A stretch of DNA of 64,000 bases from Eubacteriaceae bacterium (lineage in GTDB: Bacteria; Bacillota; Clostridia; Peptostreptococcales; Anaerovoracaceae), in contig JALCRY010000001.1 of assembly GCA_022652985.1 (NCBI GenBank), forward strand, positions 62,001-126,000, given 5' to 3'. Made by a program: the position numbers and the translations under genes. A model generated the notes under the pieces. It did not search any database, was not told the DNA's origin, and saw only the letters and a program-made list of their open reading frames with translations. Position 1 is the stretch's first letter. Each line of letters begins with the position of its first letter. Positions 53,336 to 61,000 of the stretch are shown piece by piece.

Positions 53336-55951
53336 ATGGAAAAAATAGGTCTAAATAAAATAAGGGAAATGTTTCTCAGTTTCTTTGAGAGCAAAGAACA
53401 CTACAGATTGAAAAGTTTCCCTCTCATACCGCAGCATGACAAGAGTCTTCTCATAATCAACTCGGGAATGGCTCCGATGAAACCGTGGTTTGCAGGCACG
53501 GAGACTCCGCCTTCCAGGAGAGTCACAACTTGTCAGAAGTGCGTCAGGACAGATGATATCGAAAATGTCGGTATTACAGACAGACACGGTACATTCTTTG
53601 AAATGATGGGCAATTTTTCATTTGGGCAGTACTTTAAAACAGAGGCGATCGCCTGGGCATACGAATTCTGTTCGGAATGGCTCAAGCTTCCGATGGAGCG
53701 CGTATGGGCGACCGTATATGAAGATGATGACGAAGCACTCGAGTTATGGGTCAAGACAGGGATACCTGAGAACAGGATCGTCAAACTCGGAAAAGACGAC
53801 AACTTCTGGGAGATAGGCACGGGTCCGTGCGGACCTTGCTCCGAACTGTATTTCGACAGAGGCGAGGAATTCGGCTGCGGGAGCCCGGACTGCAAACCGG
53901 GATGCGACTGCGACAGATACATCGAATTCTGGAATCTGGTATTTACGCAGTTCGATGCCCAGGAAGACGGGACATACTTACCGCTTGAACATCCTAACAT
54001 AGATACGGGCATGGGCCTCGAGAGAATGGCCTGCGTCATGCAGGAGACAAACTCCATATTCGACGTGGACACTATCAAGGCTGTTATCGAAACAGTCGAG
54101 AGAATCACGGGCGTAAAGTATATGGACGGCAAGAATCCTTCCGACACCTCGATCAGGATCATTACCGACCACATGCGGGCGGCTACATTCATGATCAGCG
54201 ATAATATCATGCCGTCCAACGAAGGCAGAGGATATGTCCTGAGGAGACTTATCAGAAGAGCTGCGAGACACGGCAGGAAGCTCGGCATGAGCGAACCGTT
54301 CCTTTCGCAGATAATCAATACGATCATCGACACTTCAGCGGGAGCTTATCCTGAGCTGGAAGAAAAGAGAATATTTATCAGGAAGATCGTTCAGAGCGAA
54401 GAAAAGAAGTTCGACGAGACGCTGGAACAGGGCATGGAACTCATTGCGGGATTCATGAACGACATGAAAGCTGCAGGCAGAGATACTCTTGACGGAGAGA
54501 AAGCTTTCAAGCTCCACGATACTTTCGGATTCCCTATAGACATTACCAAAGAGATCCTGACTGAGAACGGGTTCAAACTCGACGAAGAAGGATTCGATGT
54601 ACGCATGGAACAGCAGAAGAACCTCGGCAAGACTGTGGCCGCCGAATCTGATTTCGGCTGGGAAGACAATTCCATCGATTATCTCTTTGAAGGAAAAACG
54701 GAATTCACCGGCTACGACAAGGTCGAAGATGAAGGCACGATCAAGGGCATTTTCTGGAACAAGAAGATCCTCAGCTCTCTGAAAGAAGGAGAGACCGGCA
54801 GGCTGATCCTGGACAGGACGCCTTTCTATGCTCAGAGCGGCGGACAGGAATCCGATACGGGACTCATTTATTGCGATGATTTTGCCGCCAGGGTTACTGA
54901 GGTCAGAAAATTCAACGATATATATGCTCACGAAGTCGTTATTGAAAGAGGAGAGGCCAAACCTGACATGAAGGTCAGATGCCTGGTCGACGAGCAGAGA
55001 AGACACGGTTCATCGAGGAACCACAGCGCTACGCACTTACTGCATAAGGCGCTGAGGGAGGTCCTGGGCGAGCATGTTCAGCAGGCCGGTTCGAAAGTGG
55101 ACGACAAGGAACTCAGATTCGACTTTACTCATTTTGAGGCCATGACTCCGAAGCAGATAAAGGATGTAGAAAACATCGTCAACGAAAAGATAAATATGTT
55201 CCTGCCGGTATCGACAGAGATACTTTCCATCAGAGAGGCCGTGAAAACAGGAGCTATCGGACTGTTCGAGGAGAAGTACGGCGATGAAGTAAGAGTAGTC
55301 AGCATGGGCGAGTTCTCAAAGGAACTGTGCGGCGGAGTACACGTTGCGAATACAGGACAGATCGGCGCTTTCAAGATCATCAGCGAGAGCGGAAGCGCAT
55401 CGGGGATCAGAAGGATCGTCGCGCTCACCGGAGCGGGTCTCCTGGCCAGACTGAACGAGTATGAAGAAATAATCGGCTCGGTCGCCGAGGCAGTCAAGGC
55501 CAAACCTTCGAACCTGATCGAAAAGGTCGACAGCATTGAAAAAGAGAACGCTGAACTCAAGGCTCAGCTCGATTCGTTCAAGACAAAGTCGCTCAATACG
55601 GTTTCGGCCAAGATGATAGAAGACTCGAAGGAGATAAACGGCATAAGACTCGTTACGAGACTGTTCAAGGATTACGGCATAGACGATCTTCGTACATTGT
55701 CGGATGAAATCAAGAGTAAGCATAACAATGTCGCTATGGTGCTGGCAGCGCAGAACGGTGAAAAGATAACGTTCCTGGTGTCGCTTACGGATGACGTCGT
55801 CAAGAGCGGACATCATGCCGGCAAGATGATAAAAGAGATCGCAGCTGCGGCAGGCGGCGGCGGCGGCGGCAAGGCAGACATGGCCCAGGCAGGCGCCAAA
55901 GACCCGTCGAAAGTCAAAGAAGCGTTTGCTGTTGCCGAAAAATTATTGTAA
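53336..55951 (+). CDS. alaS: Alanyl-tRNA synthetase
   Basis: Charges tRNA-Ala. The class II core (1-240) has RVTTCQKCVRTDDIENVG, GNFSFGQYFKTEAI, NIDTGMGLERM and GRGYVLRRLIRRA. The editing domain holds HSATHLLH (about 565) and the distal CGGVH zinc/editing motif (about 665). A coiled coil and C-Ala domain follow, ending in a glycine-rich stretch (AAAGGGGGGKADMAQAG). Length 871 is standard. GGAGG precedes the ATG. IreB and RuvX follow, the usual Firmicutes order. Confidence 0.98.
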   Translation: MEKIGLNKIREMFLSFFESKEHYRLKSFPLIPQHDKSLLIINSGMAPMKPWFAGTETPPSRRVTTCQKCVRTDDIENVGITDRHGTFFEMMGNFSFGQYFKTEAIAWAYEFCSEWLKLPMERVWATVYEDDDEALELWVKTGIPENRIVKLGKDDNFWEIGTGPCGPCSELYFDRGEEFGCGSPDCKPGCDCDRYIEFWNLVFTQFDAQEDGTYLPLEHPNIDTGMGLERMACVMQETNSIFDVDTIKAVIETVERITGVKYMDGKNPSDTSIRIITDHMRAATFMISDNIMPSNEGRGYVLRRLIRRAARHGRKLGMSEPFLSQIINTIIDTSAGAYPELEEKRIFIRKIVQSEEKKFDETLEQGMELIAGFMNDMKAAGRDTLDGEKAFKLHDTFGFPIDITKEILTENGFKLDEEGFDVRMEQQKNLGKTVAAESDFGWEDNSIDYLFEGKTEFTGYDKVEDEGTIKGIFWNKKILSSLKEGETGRLILDRTPFYAQSGGQESDTGLIYCDDFAARVTEVRKFNDIYAHEVVIERGEAKPDMKVRCLVDEQRRHGSSRNHSATHLLHKALREVLGEHVQQAGSKVDDKELRFDFTHFEAMTPKQIKDVENIVNEKINMFLPVSTEILSIREAVKTGAIGLFEEKYGDEVRVVSMGEFSKELCGGVHVANTGQIGAFKIISESGSASGIRRIVALTGAGLLARLNEYEEIIGSVAEAVKAKPSNLIEKVDSIEKENAELKAQLDSFKTKSLNTVSAKMIEDSKEINGIRLVTRLFKDYGIDDLRTLSDEIKSKHNNVAMVLAAQNGEKITFLVSLTDDVVKSGHHAGKMIKEIAAAAGGGGGGKADMAQAGAKDPSKVKEAFAVAEKLL

Positions 55952-55974
55952 AACTGTTGATTTTCCCTTATAAT
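55946..55974 (+). promoter_or_regulatory. Promoter for ireB, overlapping the alaS stop
   Basis: TTGTAA, 17 bases, TATAAT. Confidence 0.65.
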
Positions 55975-56000
55975 CAAGATAATGAAGGAGGGTGTATCAT

Positions 56001-56252
56001 ATGGACGATAGAAGCACATTGATGTTTGACGGAACGGAGAAAACCGGCCAGAGAACACCTAAGGAAATTCTGGAAGAAGTATATAATGCGCTTGATGAAA
56101 AAGGATACAATGCCATTGATCAGATAGTTGGATATATTCTTTCCGGTGATCCGTCATATATCACGAGTCATAATAACGCAAGGAACGTGATCCGCCAGAT
56201 CGACAGAGATGACCTGGCAGAAGTTCTGGTCAGAAGCTACTTGGATAAGTAA
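56001..56252 (+). CDS. ireB: IreB-family regulatory phosphoprotein (UPF0297)
   Basis: An 83-residue protein ([81 protein letters not shown]). The family is a substrate of the PASTA Ser/Thr kinase in Enterococcus; the N-terminal Ser/Thr residues are the expected phosphosites. ATG 56001 follows GGAGGGTG; the track's GTG three codons upstream lies in that site. A terminator follows. Confidence 0.94.
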   Translation: MDDRSTLMFDGTEKTGQRTPKEILEEVYNALDEKGYNAIDQIVGYILSGDPSYITSHNNARNVIRQIDRDDLAEVLVRSYLDK

Positions 56253-56261
56253 ACAATCGGG

Positions 56262-56293
56262 GGGACCGCAGTCAACGGTCCCTTTCTTTTTTT
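56262..56293 (+). terminator. Intrinsic terminator between ireB and ruvX
   Basis: GGGACCG, 7-base loop, CGGTCCC, TTTCTTTTTTT. ruvX begins 12 bases later with no room for a full promoter. Confidence 0.85.
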
Positions 56294-56304
56294 GAGGGAG
56301 AGAA

Positions 56305-56745
56305 ATGAGAAAAATAGCACTTGATGTAGGCGACAGAACGATAGGAGTCGCAGTGAGCGATGAGCTGATGCTGACCGCGCAGGGAGTCACGACGATCGAA
56401 AGAGTGGGCATACGCAAAGACGCAGATAAAGTAATGTCTCTGATACGCGAGTATTCCTGCGATACGGTAGTAATGGGCCTGCCTCTTGCTCTGAACGGCA
56501 GTGACAGTCCGCAGACCGAAAAGGTGCGCGAGTTCAGGACGATGCTCGAAAACAAGATGAAGAGCACGGGCATGGGAGATATCCCCATCGAATATCAGGA
56601 TGAAAGATTCACGACAGTACAGGCGGAACGCGTTCTTATCGATGCGGATGTAAGCAGGAAAAAACGCAAGGCAGTTATCGACAAACAGGCCGCAGTTCTT
56701 ATTCTGCAGGCATATCTTGACAGGAGCGCCGTCTATGACAGGTAA
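56305..56745 (+). CDS. ruvX: Holliday junction resolvase-like RuvX (YqgF)
   Basis: A 146-residue RNase H-fold nuclease. MRKIALDVGDRTIGVAVSD carries the first catalytic Asp; VVMGLPLALNGSDSPQTEKVREF and the Glu region PIEYQDERFTTVQAERVL follow; the last Asp region is KKRKAVIDKQAAVLILQAYLD. Associated with 16S rRNA maturation and possibly recombination. GAGGGAGAG precedes the ATG. Confidence 0.95.
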   Translation: MRKIALDVGDRTIGVAVSDELMLTAQGVTTIERVGIRKDADKVMSLIREYSCDTVVMGLPLALNGSDSPQTEKVREFRTMLENKMKSTGMGDIPIEYQDERFTTVQAERVLIDADVSRKKRKAVIDKQAAVLILQAYLDRSAVYDR

Positions 56746-57193
56746 GGAAAAGAAAATATATGTGATGATCGCGCTGGCAGTGCTGCTGGTATTCGCGATT
56801 GCCTTCCTCAAGGGAACTTCCGAGGAAACATATAACAAAAGAGTCTCGGATACTTCGCACAATGAGATAGTCGGGACATGGGTCCTCAGCGATTTCCAGT
56901 CTGCGGATCCTGACCATAATCTTAAGACATATATGAAGAATCAGAACATAACGAAGCCGTACAAGCTTAAATGCCTGAAGGGCGGCTCGGCGGAACTGGT
57001 AATGTATGATAAAAAAGAGGGCAAGGTCGATTATTCCGGAATATGGCAGTGGTCAAAGAAGAAGAACTATTTCTTCGTTAAGACAGGCCCGCTGACTTTC
57101 AAAATGAATATCGATAAAGACGGGAATCTGTTCAACAGCGTGAACGGAAAAACGAGCGATGATGAGATGGCCGTCTGGGAAAGTGCGAAATGA
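56735..57193 (+). CDS. Membrane-anchored protein of unknown function
   Basis: A 152-residue protein with one N-terminal helix (about 7-24, IYVMIALAVLLVFAIAFL) and an exported beta-rich domain with NEIVGTWVLSDFQSADPDHN and SGIWQWSKKKNYFFVKTGPLTFKMNIDKDGNL, which has a lipocalin-like flavour (GTW start) but no firm match. ATG 56735 is chosen, with GGAG 9 bases upstream; the track TTG at 56717 precedes that site. It overlaps ruvX by 11 bases and thpR by 4, so it is translationally coupled. Confidence 0.75.
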   Translation: MTGKEKKIYVMIALAVLLVFAIAFLKGTSEETYNKRVSDTSHNEIVGTWVLSDFQSADPDHNLKTYMKNQNITKPYKLKCLKGGSAELVMYDKKEGKVDYSGIWQWSKKKNYFFVKTGPLTFKMNIDKDGNLFNSVNGKTSDDEMAVWESAK

Positions 57194-57747
57194 GAACATT
57201 CATAGCGATACGCTTCGATGAAGCGGTCAAAGAAAAAATAACAGAGGTGCAGGATAAGCTGAAGGCGGCGGCCGAGAAGGGGCGTTTCACCGACAGGGAC
57301 AATCTGCATCTCACTCTTATATTTCTGGGTGAAGTCTCGCCGAACGATATCATGGATATAAATGAAGCGATGAAAAACGCCGCCGCTGATTTTGAGGGAA
57401 GCGGGTTCACACTTAAGGTGTCGGGACCGGGACGTTTCAAAAAGAAGGGCGGAGACATCTGCTGGCTCGGCTTTGAGAAGAGCAGTCCGCTGATGGAGAT
57501 CTATACGCTGCTGAGCGATGAGCTTTATGAAATGGGCTTCGATATCGAGGACAGACCGTATACTCCGCATCTTACTCTCGGGAGACAGATCCGCGCCGAC
57601 TGGCAAGATTTCACATCCGGTATCAATGATATAAAATTCCCTGTACAGACAGTCAAATCTATCAGTCTTATGGAAAGTTCAAGAGTAAACGGGAAATTAG
57701 TCTATTCTGAGCTGACTAAAGTTTTTCTGCAAAAATTGAGTGAATAA
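57190..57747 (+). CDS. thpR: RNA 2',3'-cyclic phosphodiesterase (2H family)
   Basis: A 185-residue 2H phosphoesterase with both catalytic tetrapeptides: HLTL at 40-43 (DNLHLTLIFLG) and HLTL in YTPHLTLGRQ (about 129). MRTFIAIRFDEAVKEKI is the family start. Homologues open 2',3'-cyclic phosphates on RNA; older names call it 2'-5' RNA ligase. It is the last gene of the ruvX run. Confidence 0.93.
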   Translation: MRTFIAIRFDEAVKEKITEVQDKLKAAAEKGRFTDRDNLHLTLIFLGEVSPNDIMDINEAMKNAAADFEGSGFTLKVSGPGRFKKKGGDICWLGFEKSSPLMEIYTLLSDELYEMGFDIEDRPYTPHLTLGRQIRADWQDFTSGINDIKFPVQTVKSISLMESSRVNGKLVYSELTKVFLQKLSE

Positions 57748-57845
57748 ACTATTATTATGCTTATTTCAACAGCTATAGTACAAATAACTGAGCACAAATT
57801 TAAAAACTGTTTACAGATAACAAAAAATAAGGAATAACTTAATAA

Positions 57846-57874
57846 TTGACTACATAATTCACAACTGATAGAAT
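57846..57874 (+). promoter_or_regulatory. Promoter of the riboswitch-surface protein unit
   Basis: TTGACT, 17 bases, TAGAAT. The transcript would start near 57881, just before the aptamer. Confidence 0.75.
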
Positions 57875-57882
57875 AGATATGT

Positions 57883-57983
57883 AAAAAGCACAACCCAAGT
57901 GATTGGGTGTCGCAAAGCTAAAAGGGTCTAGAGCTATGGGGAATTTTTAATATTTTTTTGTGGTTTTTAGACAGCCAGCTGCC
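57883..57983 (+). ncRNA. GEMM-I (cyclic-di-GMP-I type) riboswitch candidate
   Basis: The leader reads AGCACAACCCAAGTGATTGGGTGTCGCAAAGCTAAAAGGGTCTA, then TATGG, an AT-rich stretch and CAGCCAGCTGCC. GTCGCAAAGCTA, GGGTCTA...TATGG (tetraloop-receptor-like) and CAGCCAG-TGCC are GEMM-I hallmarks. The hairpin P1b is CCCAA-GTGA-TTGGG. Odd points: an AT-rich insertion of about 30 bases before CAGCC, and an extra base in GCACAACC. The closing 3' strand (CTGCCTT) is also the left arm of the next terminator, which predicts ligand-induced expression. Confidence 0.62.
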
Positions 57984-58005
57984 TTTATTATAAGGCAGTT
58001 TTTTT
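57979..58005 (+). terminator. Riboswitch expression-platform terminator
   Basis: CTGCCTT, loop TATTAT, AAGGCAG, TTTTTTT. The left arm overlaps the 3' end of the aptamer. Confidence 0.88.
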
Positions 58006-58075
58006 GTTTGTTTATTTATTTATTGATTCATTTTATGCCGGGGGCATCGGAGCTCAGGCGAAGTGAGGAGGGGTT

Positions 58076-61000
58076 ATGAAAGGTTTAAGCAAGAAGATCT
58101 TGACATTTGTTCTGACTCTTGCAATAATCGGACTTTATACCTTAGGCGGTATAGGGCCTGTTTTTGCTGACACATCCAACATCGGCGTTAGTAAAACGGC
58201 GAGCTGGTATGACAAAGATCAGGGCATTGCCAAAGTTCAGCTGACAGTCAATGCTAAATCGACGCAGATCGTCAAACAGAAGACGACCAGGATCGTACTG
58301 GTTCTGGACAGCTCAGGAAGTATGGGCAATGCCCTTACAGAAGGCGGAAAATCTAAAATTGAAATGTTAAAAGATTCCGCCAACAGTTTCGTGGATAATG
58401 TCCTGAATATTCCTAATGCTGATGTGAAGGTCGCCGTCGTTTCTTATGATTATTATGCAACGACAGATAGTCAGTTCAGCGACGACAAAACAAATTTACA
58501 TTCGGCAATTAATGGTATCAAGGCTGATGGCGGTACTAATACTCAAGACGGAATTAAAACCGCGGAAGGTCTGATGTCAAATGTAACTGCGGACAATAAA
58601 TTTATCGTTGTCCTGAGCGACGGTGAACCGACGTATAGTTACAAAGGCACAGCCGCAGTTGCCGCTACCACAGCTTACAACTATGACAGCACGACCTGGC
58701 CATACAGACTAACATCTTTTGATTATTCTACTAGAATCGGTTCTGGCGGTAGCTATGAATTAGGTGATGATAGCTATAGCCCAACTAACGGTACAACATA
58801 TAAGAAAGTATTGTATGATGGAAACAATGCAGTTGGTAATTATTATTTGTATAATAATAAATATTATCATATTGGATTTGATCGTGGCAACTATTATGCG
58901 TACTCATATGAAGATAACAATAGCTTTTGGATAGAATTAGATAATACTTCATATGTTTATGAGAGACAGGATGAGATTACTAACAACGGTTATGGCACTG
59001 TCAGTGAAGCATATAATGCCAAGGCTGCAGGCAATACTTTGTATTCGATTGGCTTTGATACCGGCACAACAGCAAATAAAGTTATGAATTCTATTGCCAG
59101 TGCAGGTAATTATTATACTGCCGGCAGTGATCTTTCCAGCGTATTCAGTCAGATCGCTCAAAGTATCCAAAATATTGCTGCCGGATCGGGCGCAGTCGTT
59201 ACGGATCCGATGGGAAGCAGCACGGCTGTAGGCAAGGAGTTCAAATTCAAGGCGATCACGAATGACGCCAAAAAATATCCGATCACTGTAACTGCACCGG
59301 ACGGAATGACAAAGTATTCGGCCGACTATGATGCGGATAGTGATACTTTCACCTGGAATCTCGGTGACGGGAACCTGAAGGAAGGGACATACACTCTTAC
59401 ATATTATGTGAAACTGAACCTTTCGGAACTCAAGGGTGCGACGGGGAAAAACCTCGAGTCCGTTCTCACGAACAACGGAGCGACGCTTGCCTATACGGAC
59501 GGCAGCGGGACCAAGCAGACTGTAGATTTTACAGACCCTAGCCTCAATGTTACACATTATACTATAGAGTATTACTATAAGGATTCTCCGACAGGAACTT
59601 ATACAAAAGATGATTCTTTAACTGATACGGCAGTTGCTATTGAAGGCTGTACCAATATTGTTGCAGATAAGGCAATGGAAAATCACGGCAACAAAGACGG
59701 TTATGATTTGCAGACTAAAGAAACAAAGTACGGTACTGGAACAAATGAAAATTCAACGGCACTTAAAGTATTAGGATACAGTAATAGATCACAGAATGTA
59801 ATAAAATTATATTATGAGAAATACCTGGCAACGGGTTCTGTGACTTTCGCAGCGAAGAAAATCTTCAACAGGACTCTCAGCGGCGGCGAATTTACATTCA
59901 ATGCGCAGAAATGCGATGCGGACGGAAATGTGGCTGAAGGCGCGCAGACTTTGACGGGAAGCAATATTCTCGGCGGTGCTGTAGCTATCACAGGTACAAC
60001 TTATACGCAGGCTGATATCGGCAAAACAGAATATTACCTTCTCACAGAGGATTCCAGCAATCCTAGAGCGGGTGTTACATATTCGCAGCAGAAATATCTC
60101 GCCAAGGTACAGATAGCCGACGGAACAGCTCATGACGGTAATCTGAATGTTACAGTTACATATTATAAGCAGAACAGCGCAGGCGCATTTACAGATACTG
60201 TAGATCTTCCTACGTTCACCAATGAATATAAAACGACGGCTGCCACCTTTAACCTGACTGCCCATAAGACGCTGGCAAATAAAACAATGACAGCAGGTGA
60301 ATTCTCATTCACAGCGACAGAGGTTGCTGATGCGGATGGTACAGCTCTTGAAAGTAATAATGTATATACCAAAACTGCTTCCAATGATGCAGACGGGAAT
60401 ATCAATTTCGGCAGCATCGCTTATGACGCTGAAGGCACACATTACTACAAGATAACAGAAACACAGGGAACTGCCAGCGGCATCACATATGATGATACTT
60501 CACATATCGTCAAAGTTACGGTTACTGACAACAACAGCGGTGCGCTCGTTGCTGAGGGAACTGCGGCTCCGACATTCCACAACACATATGCAGCTTCCGG
60601 ACAGCTTGCGATGACCGGAACTAAAAACATGACCGGCAGAGCGGTGACAAGCGAAGATACGTTCAATTATACTGTCAAAGAAGGAACTGCAAACGTCGCG
60701 ACAGGAACAAGTACGGGCAGCGCTATCACATTTACGCCGATCGAATATCATATCGGTGACATAGGCGAACATACATACACGATCACTGAAAATGCTTTTG
60801 ACGCTCATGGTGTGAAGAGCTCAGCTGAGAAGGTGACATATAAAGTCAATGTTGCTGATAATGGAGACGGTACACTGACGGTTACGCCGCAGGCAGATCA
60901 GAATATCTCGTTCACAAATACTTATACGCCGACAGCGACAAAGGTCGACCTGAAGGCGACAAAGTCATACAACAAGACACTGCAGGCAGGAGATTTCTCG

